Below, piece by piece: positions 1-5,723 of a DNA stretch of 15,756 nucleotides. A program made the translations under genes and the position numbers. The DNA is from Acidobacteriota bacterium (GTDB taxonomy: Bacteria > Acidobacteriota > Vicinamibacteria > Vicinamibacterales > UBA2999), in contig JADZBZ010000222.1 in the NCBI GenBank assembly GCA_020851835.1, positions 1-15,756 of the forward strand. Direction: 5' to 3'. The notes beneath the pieces are model-generated. The model worked only from the letters and a program-made list of their open reading frames with translations, was not told where the DNA came from and did not search any database. The first letter of the stretch is position 1. Each line of letters starts with the position of its first letter.

Positions 1-88
1 TGGGCCGCAGTTCCTCGACTTCCTTGGCGCGGAACGCCGTCGGCTGATCGTCGACAATGATGGTCCAGTAGGCGAAGCGCGGTGGCAC
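1..88 (-). CDS. 5' fragment of an unidentified conserved protein, cut by the window edge
   Basis: On the minus strand a GTG at 88 opens a frame that stays open to the window edge and gives 29 residues beginning MPPRFAYWTIIVDDQPTAFR. I recall near-identical N-termini (MPPRFAYWTI followed by PTAFRA) on small uncharacterised Acidobacteriota proteins, but I cannot name a function. Seven nt upstream of the GTG the minus strand reads TAGGAT, a plausible -10 hexamer, and AGGA within it could also serve as a weak ribosome binding site at 8-9 nt. The gene is divergent from pgl with only 20 bp between the start codons. The start is reasonable because the recognisable N-terminus begins exactly there. 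The C-terminal part lies outside the window. Confidence 0.55.
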   Translation of the reverse strand, partial: MPPRFAYWTIIVDDQPTAFRAKEVEELRP

Positions 89-94
89 GATCGT

Positions 95-101
95 TATCCT
101 A
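95..101. promoter_or_regulatory. Overlapping divergent -10 hexamers between the unidentified gene and pgl
   Basis: The 20-bp gap between the two divergent start codons contains TATCCT on the plus strand (95-100), 8 nt before the pgl ATG. It also contains TAGGAT on the minus strand (101-96), 7 nt before the GTG at 88. The two hexamers share five base pairs. No convincing -35 box is visible at 16-18 nt for either. Both positions would give essentially leaderless transcripts. The promoter role is inferred from position and the TANNNT pattern. Confidence 0.35.
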
Positions 102-108
102 GACCGAG

Positions 109-783
109 ATGCAGATAGTCGTGGCCGACGTGGACGCCCTGGGAGCCGAGATGGCCGTCGAGGTCGAGAGGCTCGTCCAGGCCGATACGCTCTCGTGCGC
201 GCTGACGGGCGGGCCGGCCGGGATGATCGTCCTCGGCGCTCTGCGTTCGGCGCGCCCCGATTGGACCCGCGTGTCTCTGTACTGGGCGGAGGAGCGCGCA
301 GTCCCGCCCGAGCACCCGGGCTCGAGCTTCGGTCTCGCCTACCGGATGCTCCTGGCGCCTCTGGACCGGCCCGGGCCGCGGGTCTTCCCCATGCCGGCCG
401 CCCAGCCAGACCTCGAAAGGGCCGCCGAAGACTACGACGGGCTTCTGGAGCACGAATTGGGAGGAGGGCCGCTCGACCTCGCGATTCTCGGCGTCGGAGA
501 GGACGGCCACGTCGCCGGGCTGTTCCCCCGGCACCCTGCGCTGGCCGCCACGACACGAGTCGTAGCCGTGTCCGACGCGCCCAGACCCCCGGTGCGCCGG
601 CTGACGCTCTCGCTCACGTACCTGGCCGGCAGCGCTCGCCTCTGGTTCGTGGCCCTCGGCGAGCGAAAGCGCAGCCTCGTGCAGGCCGCCGTGCGCCGCG
701 CCGGCGGCGACACGCCCTTCGAGCGGCTCGTGCGCGAGGCTGCCGACGTCACCATCTTCACCGACCAGTCCGTGCGCCGCTGA
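109..783 (+). CDS. pgl: 6-phosphogluconolactonase
   Basis: This 224-residue protein hydrolyses 6-phospho-D-glucono-1,5-lactone to 6-phosphogluconate, step two of the oxidative pentose phosphate pathway, in the cytosol. It has the NagB/RpiA-like sugar-phosphate isomerase fold. Visible motifs are the phosphate-binding ALTGGPAG (residues 31-38), WAEERAVPPEHPGSSF (59-74, matching the family W-x-DER-x-VP-x-x-x-x-SN block), and the catalytic GVGEDGHVAGLFP (128-140). TLSL (166-169) begins the C-terminal strand region. The length is normal for the family (about 220-260). The ATG at 109 is preceded only by a weak GAG, and a TATCCT hexamer 8 nt upstream suggests a leaderless message. No zwf or gnd lies nearby, so the gene is detached from the rest of its pathway. 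Confidence in family is high. The SN pair of the family reads SS here, a minor deviation. Confidence 0.93.
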   Translation: MQIVVADVDALGAEMAVEVERLVQADTLSCALTGGPAGMIVLGALRSARPDWTRVSLYWAEERAVPPEHPGSSFGLAYRMLLAPLDRPGPRVFPMPAAQPDLERAAEDYDGLLEHELGGGPLDLAILGVGEDGHVAGLFPRHPALAATTRVVAVSDAPRPPVRRLTLSLTYLAGSARLWFVALGERKRSLVQAAVRRAGGDTPFERLVREAADVTIFTDQSVRR

Positions 784-843
784 CGCACCGGTCTGCCGGG
801 TGGTGTCGCCGTCAGCACGAGGCGCGATCGTCCGCTGCGGATA

Positions 844-2217
844 TCAGAGACGCTTGATCTTCTCCACCAGCGTCGTGCGCTTCAACCCGAGCAGCCGGGC
901 GGCGGCGCCCCGGTTGCCGGCGGTGCGCGCCAGGGCCTGGCCGATGAGATGCCGCTCGAGCTCGCCGACCAGCCGCGGCAGGTCCACGCCGGCCTCGGCC
1001 AGTGGCGGGATCGCCGTCATCGGCGACGGCTCGTCGCGCAGCTCCGGCGGCAGGTCCTCCACCTCGATGCTCCGCCGTCCCCCGCCCAGCGCGAGCGCCC
1101 GTTCGATGACGTTCTGGAGCTGGCGGACGTTGCCCGGCCACTGGTCGGCCATCAGTCGGCGCATGGCGTCCTGTGACACCACGATCGGCTCGCGGCCATC
1201 TTCCCGCGGCTGCAGCGTGTCGATGAACCGAGCGACCAGCAGAGGAATGTCCTCGACACGCTCCCGCAGGGGCGGCAGCTGCATGGCGACCACGTTGAGC
1301 CGGTAGAAGAGGTCTTCGCGAAACCGACCCTCCTTGACCATGCGAGGCAGGTCGGCATTGGTCGCGGCCACCACGCGCACGTCCACCTTCACCGTCCGCG
1401 AATCGCCGATGCGCTCGAACTCACGCTCCTGCAGCACGCGCAGCAGCTTCATCTGCAGCGACGCGGGCATGGTGCCGATTTCGTCGAGGAACAGCGTGCC
1501 GCGGTCCGCCTGTTCGAGCCGGCCCTGGCGTGACCCGACGGCGCCGGTGAAGGCGCCGCGCACGTGCCCGAACAGCTCGGCTTCGAGCAGCGGCTCGGGA
1601 ATCGCGCTGCAGTTGATGGCGACGAATCGATGCTGGCGGCGCAGGCTGCTCTGGTGAATGGCGCGCGCCACCATCTCCTTGCCGGTGCCCGTCTCGCCCG
1701 CGATGAGCACGGTGGCCGTCGTCGGGGCAACCATGTCAATCAGCTGATAGAGCTCCCTCATCGGCGCGCTCTTTCCCACCATGGCGCCCAGGCCGTAGCG
1801 TTGGTCGAGCTGCTGCCGCAGGTAGGCGTTCTCGTCCTTCAGCCGCCGCTGCTCGAGGGCCGAGGTGATGACGTGCATGAGCTCGTCGAACTGGAACGGC
1901 TTGGCGACGAAGTCGGCGGCGCCTCGCTTGATGATGTCCACGGCGTCCTTCACCGTTGCGTAGCCCGTGACGACGATGGCGACAATCCCCGGATAGCGCT
2001 CGAGCGCCTCGTCGATGACCTGACGCCCATCGATGCCAGGCAGGCGCAGGTCCGACACGATCACATCGAAGGCGAAGCCCTGCAGTAGGGCAAGGGCCTC
2101 TTCGCCCGATCGGGCCTCCACCAACTCGAACCCCTGGTCCCTGAGTCGCTCGGCAACCACCGAGCGCAACGCATCTTCGTCGTCTACGAGAAGGATATTT
2201 GGCAGCGGCTCAGGCAT
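844..2217 (-). CDS. NtrC-family sigma-54-dependent response regulator
   Basis: This 457-residue enhancer-binding protein has receiver, AAA+ and Fis-type DNA-binding domains. The receiver (1-120) has acidic residues VDDED at 11-15, phospho-acceptor Asp56 in DVIVSDLRLPG, and Lys106 in AKPF. The AAA+ domain (about 146-380) has Walker A GETGTGKE (174-181), the sigma-54-contacting loop GAFTGA (221-226), Walker B TLFLDEIG (241-248), and the arginine-finger region FREDLFYRLNV (299-309). A C-terminal Fis helix-turn-helix (about 415-457) contains GNRGAAARLLGLKRTTL. All catalytic and sigma-54 contact motifs are intact, so it should activate RpoN promoters when phosphorylated. Its cognate kinase is not adjacent; the hybrid kinase at 4045-5634 is the nearest candidate. 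There is no Shine-Dalgarno at the ATG. TATTCT ends 6 nt upstream, suggesting a leaderless message controlled by the operator cluster at 2230-2255. I did not find a clear -24/-12 promoter in the window. Confidence 0.95.
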   Translation of the reverse strand: MPEPLPNILLVDDEDALRSVVAERLRDQGFELVEARSGEEALALLQGFAFDVIVSDLRLPGIDGRQVIDEALERYPGIVAIVVTGYATVKDAVDIIKRGAADFVAKPFQFDELMHVITSALEQRRLKDENAYLRQQLDQRYGLGAMVGKSAPMRELYQLIDMVAPTTATVLIAGETGTGKEMVARAIHQSSLRRQHRFVAINCSAIPEPLLEAELFGHVRGAFTGAVGSRQGRLEQADRGTLFLDEIGTMPASLQMKLLRVLQEREFERIGDSRTVKVDVRVVAATNADLPRMVKEGRFREDLFYRLNVVAMQLPPLRERVEDIPLLVARFIDTLQPREDGREPIVVSQDAMRRLMADQWPGNVRQLQNVIERALALGGGRRSIEVEDLPPELRDEPSPMTAIPPLAEAGVDLPRLVGELERHLIGQALARTAGNRGAAARLLGLKRTTLVEKIKRL

Positions 2218-2223
2218 TTAGGA

Positions 2224-2255
2224 AGAATAGTCAAATATTTGACAGTCATTGTCAA
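2224..2255 (-). promoter_or_regulatory. Candidate promoter and operator cluster between the sigma-54 activator and the small HTH gene
   Basis: On the minus strand TTGACA (2255-2250) is followed after 20 nt by TATTCT (2229-2224), which ends 6 nt before the activator's ATG. The spacer contains a perfect 14-bp palindrome, GTCAAATATTTGAC (2230-2243). A second inverted repeat, TTGACA-N5-TGTCAA (2239-2255), shares its left half-site with the first. The result is three alternating GTCAA half-sites at 2230-2234, 2239-2243 and 2251-2255. A 20-nt spacer with a palindrome inside it is the architecture of MerR-family promoters. TTGACA also occurs on the plus strand (2239-2244), facing the HTH gene, without a good -10 at 17 nt. 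The palindromes are seen directly; the promoter and operator roles are inferred. Confidence 0.5.
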
Positions 2256-2282
2256 GGCTTCACACCTAATCTCAGCGTGACA

Positions 2283-2297
2283 GGAACCGATAGTTCC
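2283..2297. repeat. Short inverted repeat upstream of the HTH gene
   Basis: GGAAC-CGATA-GTTCC is a perfect 5-bp inverted repeat with a 5-nt spacer, about 85 bp upstream of the HTH gene's GTG. It could be an operator or a small hairpin in the leader. It is short enough to be chance. Nothing else in the 164-bp gap between 2218 and 2381 is clearly functional apart from the GTCAA cluster and the AGGAGG ribosome binding site at 2370-2375. Confidence 0.2.
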
Positions 2298-2381
2298 AAC
2301 GTGAGCGTACTGACGGGCCCGTAGGAGCGGACCCGAACGGCGCGAATCGATCGGGCGAGTCCCGGTCCCAGGAGGCGGACA

Positions 2382-2576
2382 GTGGAACGTCAAACCGTGA
2401 GCATCATGAAGGCGTGCGAGTTGGTCGGGGTGAGCCGGCGCACGATTTACAACTGGATCGCGGCCGGTAAGGTCGAGTACGTGCGGACCGCGGGTGGCAG
2501 CATTCGAATTTTTGTCGACACCCTCTGGCGGCAACCCGATGGCACGACGGCTTCGGCACCCACGGCCACCGCGTGA
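2382..2576 (+). CDS. Small excisionase/MerR-like helix-turn-helix DNA-binding protein
   Basis: This 64-residue protein is almost entirely one DNA-binding domain. Residues 5-45 fit the HTH_17/excisionase family (MerR superfamily winged helix): MKACELVGVSRRTIYNWIAAG (9-29) is the helix-turn-helix and the following VEYVRTAGGSIRIF forms the wing. There is no MerR C-terminal coiled coil or effector domain, so it resembles BldC- or Xis-type single-domain regulators. The tail (51-64) is low complexity. The GTG start is well supported by AGGAGG at 2370-2375, 6 nt upstream. The stop overlaps the GTG of the next gene by 4 nt, so the two are translationally coupled. No integrase or phage genes are present, which argues for a transcriptional regulator rather than an excisionase. 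It may act on the GTCAA palindromes in the divergent intergenic region; that is inference. Confidence 0.85.
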   Translation: MERQTVSIMKACELVGVSRRTIYNWIAAGKVEYVRTAGGSIRIFVDTLWRQPDGTTASAPTATA

Positions 2577-2836
2577 GCGTTCAGCCCATGGGACCGCAGG
2601 TGACGGCACGCCCCCCCAGCACGGAACACGCGTCGGAGTCGGGAACCGACGACCTGCGGTCGCTCATGCACCAGCTGAACAACCAGCTCGGCGTCATTCT
2701 CGCGCATGCTGAGCTGCTCGAGGCCAAGACCCCCGACGATGGTCAGCGCGCCCGCGCGACGGAGGTGGTCACGGCCGCGCTGCGGGCGATGAGCCTGGCC
2801 CGCGAAATCCGTTCGACGATGACAAAATTGAAATAA
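2573..2836 (+). CDS. Stand-alone histidine-kinase H-box (DHp-like) protein
   Basis: This 87-residue protein consists of a disordered N-terminus (1-26) and two predicted helices. The first carries LMHQLNNQLGVILAHAELLE (31-50), which matches the H-box of HisKA histidine kinases (compare VAHELNNPLATILSWAERL in the kinase at 4045-5634), with candidate phospho-acceptor His33. The second helix (about 56-85) resembles the second DHp helix. There is no ATP-binding domain: no N, G1, F or G2 boxes and no room for them. The protein could be a phosphotransfer or dimerisation module served by another kinase, or a decoy. The expected Pro after NN is Gln here. Start: GTG at 2573 inside the GTGA stop overlap with the HTH gene; ATG at 2588 is an alternative. 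Family assignment comes from motif similarity only and function is unknown. Confidence 0.75.
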   Translation: MSVQPMGPQVTARPPSTEHASESGTDDLRSLMHQLNNQLGVILAHAELLEAKTPDDGQRARATEVVTAALRAMSLAREIRSTMTKLK

Positions 2837-2849
2837 TCTGTCCGCCGAT

Positions 2850-2863
2850 GCGCCATTCGGCGC
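2850..2863 (+). terminator. Small hairpin just downstream of the orphan H-box gene
   Basis: GCGCC-ATTC-GGCGC forms a 5-bp stem with a tetraloop, 14 nt after the TAA stop. No U-tract follows, so it is at best a weak or Rho-assisted terminator. It could belong with the larger hairpin at 2896-2934. Confidence 0.25.
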
Positions 2864-2895
2864 CAATCCGACCTGTCCGTTTCGAGATCTTCCCA

Positions 2896-2934
2896 GCAAT
2901 TGCGTTCGGGTCCATGCACCCCACAACGCATTGC
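2896..2934 (+). other. Extended imperfect hairpin in the intergenic region, possible structured RNA or terminator
   Basis: The left arm is GCAAT, bulged T2901, then GCGTT (2902-2906). The right arm is AACGC-ATTGC (2925-2934), giving 10 bp. Inside, GGGT (2908-2911) pairs with ACCC (2918-2921) around a CCATGC loop, adding 4 bp. This is an elaborate stem for an otherwise unassigned stretch and no U-run follows it. It may end the HTH/H-box transcript, form part of a small RNA, or be a remnant repeat. The pairing is seen in the sequence; the function is unknown. Confidence 0.35.
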
Positions 2935-2996
2935 ACATTCCAGCTCTAAAGCACTCATCTCGACGCGTCGTCTATTTGACGCCTAGCCGACCAGCG

Positions 2997-3014
2997 GTGT
3001 CAACGAACTGACAC
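2997..3014. repeat. Inverted repeat GTGTCA-N6-TGACAC upstream of the sigma factor gene
   Basis: Perfect 6-bp arms are separated by ACGAAC. Each arm contains the GTCA/TGAC core also found in the operator cluster at 2230-2255. It is a candidate binding site for the same regulator, about 180 bp upstream of the sigma factor start. The operator role is inferred. Confidence 0.3.
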
Positions 3015-3029
3015 TCCGGCGATTGCCCG

Positions 3030-3071
3030 AAAGCCATCATTGGTGGGTCAAGTCCATCTAAAGCCATAATT
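3030..3071. repeat. Direct repeat AAAGCCAT-N-ATT, two copies 30 bp apart
   Basis: Copies begin at 3030 and 3060 (AAAGCCATCATT and AAAGCCATAATT). A spacing near three helical turns would place both copies on the same DNA face, as in activator or repressor sites. The repeat lies 125-165 bp upstream of the preferred sigma factor start. Chance occurrence cannot be excluded. Confidence 0.3.
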
Positions 3072-3196
3072 TTCAGTTACTTACATGGACGCATCGCGTA
3101 TCTGCCCGCCACTCCACGAACGTGCACATCGTTGGCATCGAAGTTGCCTTAGGGGGGCGTGACCCAAACCCCTGGGTCCGGAGGATGAGCGAACGA

Positions 3197-4219
3197 ATGA
3201 CAGTCGATCAAGGCGCGGTACGCAATCGAGTGGAGGCCAGCTTGCCGTTTGTGGAGGCGCTGGCGCGGCGCATGGCGTCCACCATGCCCCATTCCATTGA
3301 CCTCGGCGACCTCGTGCAGGACGGCGTGATCGGTCTTATCGACGCCGCCCATCGCTTCGACGATGGCCGCGGTATCAAGTTCGAGACCTTCGCGGAACGG
3401 CGCATTCGTGGCGCGATGATCGATGCGCTCCGCAAGGATGCCTGGCCGAGGGGGGTTCGCCGCGTGCGGCGCGAGCTCGAGGCTGCCCGGGAGAAGCTGC
3501 GGATCGAGTTGGGCCATGAGCCGTCGCTGGGCGACCTGGCCGCGGAAGTCGGCTGCGACGAGAAGCGTCTGGGCAAGACCATCGTGCGCATCAACACGAT
3601 TGAGTCCACGTCGCCCTTCTCCTCGAGCGACCAGGTGGACGAGCAGCAGTTGCCCGCCGTGCTCGTGCCCGCCGAGCCCGCGCGGCCCGACGTGGCTTAC
3701 GAGCAGACCGAAGTCCGCGAGCGCGTTCGCCTGGCCGTCGCCACGCTGCCCGCACGCGAACAGCGCGTCATCGCCCTCTATTACTACGGCGAAGTGACCA
3801 TGAAGGAGATTGGCACGGAACTCGGCGTGAACGAGTCGCGGGTGTCGCAACTGCATGCCCGCGCGCTGCGGCGTCTGCGTGATGCGCTGGGCGCCGAGAC
3901 CGCGCCGGTCGTGGCCAATACGCTCAAGGCCGCGATCCTGGCGTTCCAGCCCAAGGCGGCCATGGCCAGGGCCTCGCTGCCGGCCTCGGACACGCGTGTG
4001 GCGCCGGCTGCCGCGCGCCGGGCCCTGCAGGCCGTCGTCGTGGCCTACGACAGCGTGTCGCGTGCGGCCCGCAGCAAGTCGCCCAGCCTGAACGGCTTCG
4101 ACAGCCACCGGCACCCGGTCTCCTCGAGGAACCGCTCGGCGTCGGTGCCCGCGACATCGCCGGTGACGAAGATCACGCGGCGCGCCAGGGCCGGGGTTGC
4201 CGCCGCCATGGCCCGGTAG
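3197..4219 (+). CDS. FliA/WhiG-type (sigma-28 class) RNA polymerase sigma factor with C-terminal extension
   Basis: A group 3 sigma-70 factor, about 340 residues from this start. Region 2 is clear: DLGDLVQDGVIGLIDAAHRFD (about 35-55), then FETFAERRIRGAMIDALRKD, the FliA-like -10 recognition and melting segment, followed by WPRGVRRVRRELE. Region 3 is about 87-140. Region 4 is LPAREQRVIALYYYGEVTMKEIG (184-206) with the HTH GVNESRVSQLHARALRRLRDAL (210-231). Typical family length is 230-260. Here about 108 residues follow region 4, unlike any sigma domain, and the last 57 codons lie antisense to the hybrid kinase gene. Start: ATG 3197 has GGAGG 12 nt upstream (3180-3184). ATG 3185 abuts that same GGAGG, and the frame is open to GTG 3122. 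No flagellar genes or anti-sigma factor are nearby, so a motility role is not shown. Confidence 0.88.
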   Translation: MTVDQGAVRNRVEASLPFVEALARRMASTMPHSIDLGDLVQDGVIGLIDAAHRFDDGRGIKFETFAERRIRGAMIDALRKDAWPRGVRRVRRELEAAREKLRIELGHEPSLGDLAAEVGCDEKRLGKTIVRINTIESTSPFSSSDQVDEQQLPAVLVPAEPARPDVAYEQTEVRERVRLAVATLPAREQRVIALYYYGEVTMKEIGTELGVNESRVSQLHARALRRLRDALGAETAPVVANTLKAAILAFQPKAAMARASLPASDTRVAPAAARRALQAVVVAYDSVSRAARSKSPSLNGFDSHRHPVSSRNRSASVPATSPVTKITRRARAGVAAAMAR

Positions 4220-5634
4220 AACTGCATGCCATCGATGCGCGGCATCTTGAGGTCGCACACGATCAGCTCGTAGGACTGCTCGGCCAGTCGACTCAGCCCT
4301 TCCTCACCATCGCCGGCCCGGTCCACCACCAGGCCGGCGTCGCCGAGCGCTTCGGCGACCGCGATGGCCAGCGCCGGCTCGTCTTCCACCACCAGCACGC
4401 GCGCGCCCTTGACGGCGGCCAGCGACGGGGGCGCAACGCTCTTGCCAGCGGCAGGCGCCGGCTCGGCCGCACGGGCCAGCACCGGCAGCTCCACGATGAA
4501 CGCCGCGCCGCCAGGCTCGCCCGACCGCAGGGTGATGCGGCCGCCGTGCTCCTTGACCAGGGCGTAGGCCACACTCAGGCCGAGTCCGGTGCCGTGGCCG
4601 ACTTCTTTCGTCGTGAAGAACGGATCGAAGATGCGCTGCTGCACGTCGGGCGGCACGCCCGGCCCATCGTCGCTGATTTCGAGCAGCACCGAGCCGCGCT
4701 GGCCGTCGTGCCAGGTGCGCACGACCAGCGTTCCGCGTCCGTGCGAGGTGAGCATCGCCTGTTCCGCATTGATCACGAGATTCAGCAGGATCTGTTTGAT
4801 CTGGTGGCCGTCGGCGAAGACCGGCGGCAGGCCCGAGGCCAGCGCGTCGATGCGCTGGATGTTCGAGACGCGCTGTTCGTAGGCGCGCAGGGCGAGCGTC
4901 TCGCGTACCACCTGATTGACGTCGACCAGCGACCGCGTGCTCTGCCGCTTGCGCGCGAAGGTGAGCAGGTTGCGCACGATGCGGGCGGCGCGTTCCGACT
5001 CGCCCAGGATGACGGCCAGCCCCCGGCGTGTCTGTTCGTCGACCGACCGGTCGGACAGCCGCTCGGCCCACGACAGGATGGTGGCCAGCGGGTTGTTCAG
5101 CTCGTGCGCGACGCCTGAGATAGTGTGGCCGAGGGCCGCCATCTTCTCGGCCTGCAGCAGTTCGGTCTGCAGATCCCGAGACTGGTGGTCGAGCCGCCGC
5201 CGTTCGCCGACATCCTTGATGACCGCCTCGACGCGCAGGCCATCGCCCTCCGGCATCGGCTCGGCGCAGGCCGTCACTTCGACCCACGCGGTGGCGCCGT
5301 CCAGACGGATGAGGCGCAGCAGGTAGTCGGAGACCGCGCCGCCAAGGCGCAGCCGCTCCAGAAAGGCCCGGCGAGCCGCGGCATCGGCAAAGCGGTTGGT
5401 GTCGAAGGGTCTCACCTGGTTCGCCGCCATCTCGGGCGGGCAGCCGAGCACTAGCCTCAGGTGGGCGTTGGCGGCCAGTGTCGTCGAGCCGTCGGCCTCG
5501 AGGACACCGATGTAGAAGCCCTCCTGGGCAGCCTCGAAAAACCGTGCAAACCGCGACTCGTGCTCCGGCTCCACGCTCAGTGTCTGGTGGGAAGGGCGCC
5601 CGAAGGGGCCTCGGTCGCGCCCGGCGGTGTCCAC
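4045..5634 (-). CDS. Hybrid sensor histidine kinase: PAS, HisKA, HATPase, receiver
   Basis: A 529-residue soluble hybrid kinase with no membrane segment. A PAS-like domain (about 28-145, FFEAAQEGFYIGVLEADG at 32-49) precedes a short coiled coil (146-168). The DHp helix carries phospho-acceptor His177 in SGVAHELNNPLATILSWAERL. The ATP-binding domain has the N box QILLNLVINAEQAM (281-294), G1 SDDGPGVP (321-328), F box FDPFFTTK (336-343) and G2 GTGLGLS (348-354). A C-terminal receiver (410-529) has acidic EDE (417-419), phospho-acceptor Asp461 and Lys513. All catalytic residues are present. The attached receiver suggests a phosphorelay, possibly through the orphan H-box protein to the NtrC-type regulator; that is inference. 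The GTG start at 5634 has no ribosome binding site, and GTG 5574 is an alternative. The 3' end overlaps the sigma factor gene by 175 nt, tail to tail. Confidence 0.93.
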   Translation of the reverse strand: MDTAGRDRGPFGRPSHQTLSVEPEHESRFARFFEAAQEGFYIGVLEADGSTTLAANAHLRLVLGCPPEMAANQVRPFDTNRFADAAARRAFLERLRLGGAVSDYLLRLIRLDGATAWVEVTACAEPMPEGDGLRVEAVIKDVGERRRLDHQSRDLQTELLQAEKMAALGHTISGVAHELNNPLATILSWAERLSDRSVDEQTRRGLAVILGESERAARIVRNLLTFARKRQSTRSLVDVNQVVRETLALRAYEQRVSNIQRIDALASGLPPVFADGHQIKQILLNLVINAEQAMLTSHGRGTLVVRTWHDGQRGSVLLEISDDGPGVPPDVQQRIFDPFFTTKEVGHGTGLGLSVAYALVKEHGGRITLRSGEPGGAAFIVELPVLARAAEPAPAAGKSVAPPSLAAVKGARVLVVEDEPALAIAVAEALGDAGLVVDRAGDGEEGLSRLAEQSYELIVCDLKMPRIDGMQFYRAMAAATPALARRVIFVTGDVAGTDAERFLEETGCRWLSKPFRLGDLLRAARDTLS

Positions 5635-5702
5635 GACCGAGCGATGGCGGCGCGGATGGTCGTCACGGCGGCGAGAGACCAGAAAGAACCGTGCATGCGG
5701 AC

Positions 5703-5708
5703 AATCTA
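5703..5708 (-). promoter_or_regulatory. Candidate -10 hexamer TAGATT for the hybrid kinase transcript
   Basis: TAGATT on the minus strand lies 6 nt before an ATG at 5696. That ATG opens a 39-codon frame ending TGA at 5579-5577, just before the in-frame kinase GTG at 5574. The arrangement fits a leaderless upstream ORF coupled to the kinase. No good -35 is seen. The assignment rests on position only. Confidence 0.25.
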
Positions 5709-5723
5709 TCGCAATTTAGGGGT

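Larger units (their letters stand above)
2837..3196. other. Gene-free 360-bp intergenic region, relatively AT-rich, with several short repeats
   Basis: No convincing ORF lies here; a 25-codon frame from ATG 3085 to TGA 3162 has no ribosome binding site and was set aside. Visible elements are the hairpins at 2850-2863 and 2896-2934, TTTGAC at 2975-2980, and a GTGTCA-N6-TGACAC inverted repeat at 2997-3014. A direct repeat AAAGCCAT-N-ATT occurs at 3030-3041 and 3060-3071, exactly 30 bp apart. The base composition is visibly lower in GC than the flanking genes. This is most likely the 3' end of the HTH/H-box transcript plus the regulatory region of the sigma factor gene. I could not identify a convincing -35/-10 pair. 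Confidence 0.5.

Noticed and set aside
2382..2576. Small HTH protein as a phage or integrative-element excisionase
   Set aside because: There is no integrase, attachment-site repeat or phage gene in the window, and the gene is coupled to a signalling-type protein.
2946..3064. CTAAAG hexamers (2946 and 3058) resembling the -35 of FliA-type promoters
   Set aside because: No GCCGATAA-like -10 follows at the proper distance from either copy, so autoregulation by the sigma factor is not supported.
3085..3162. A 25-codon ORF beginning ATG at 3085 upstream of the sigma factor gene
   Set aside because: It has no ribosome binding site or close -10, the composition looks random, and nothing supports translation.
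3122..3196. Sigma factor start at GTG 3122
   Set aside because: No ribosome binding site precedes it and the extra residues are not sigma-like; ATG 3197, with GGAGG 12 nt upstream, is better, though ATG 3185 cannot be excluded.
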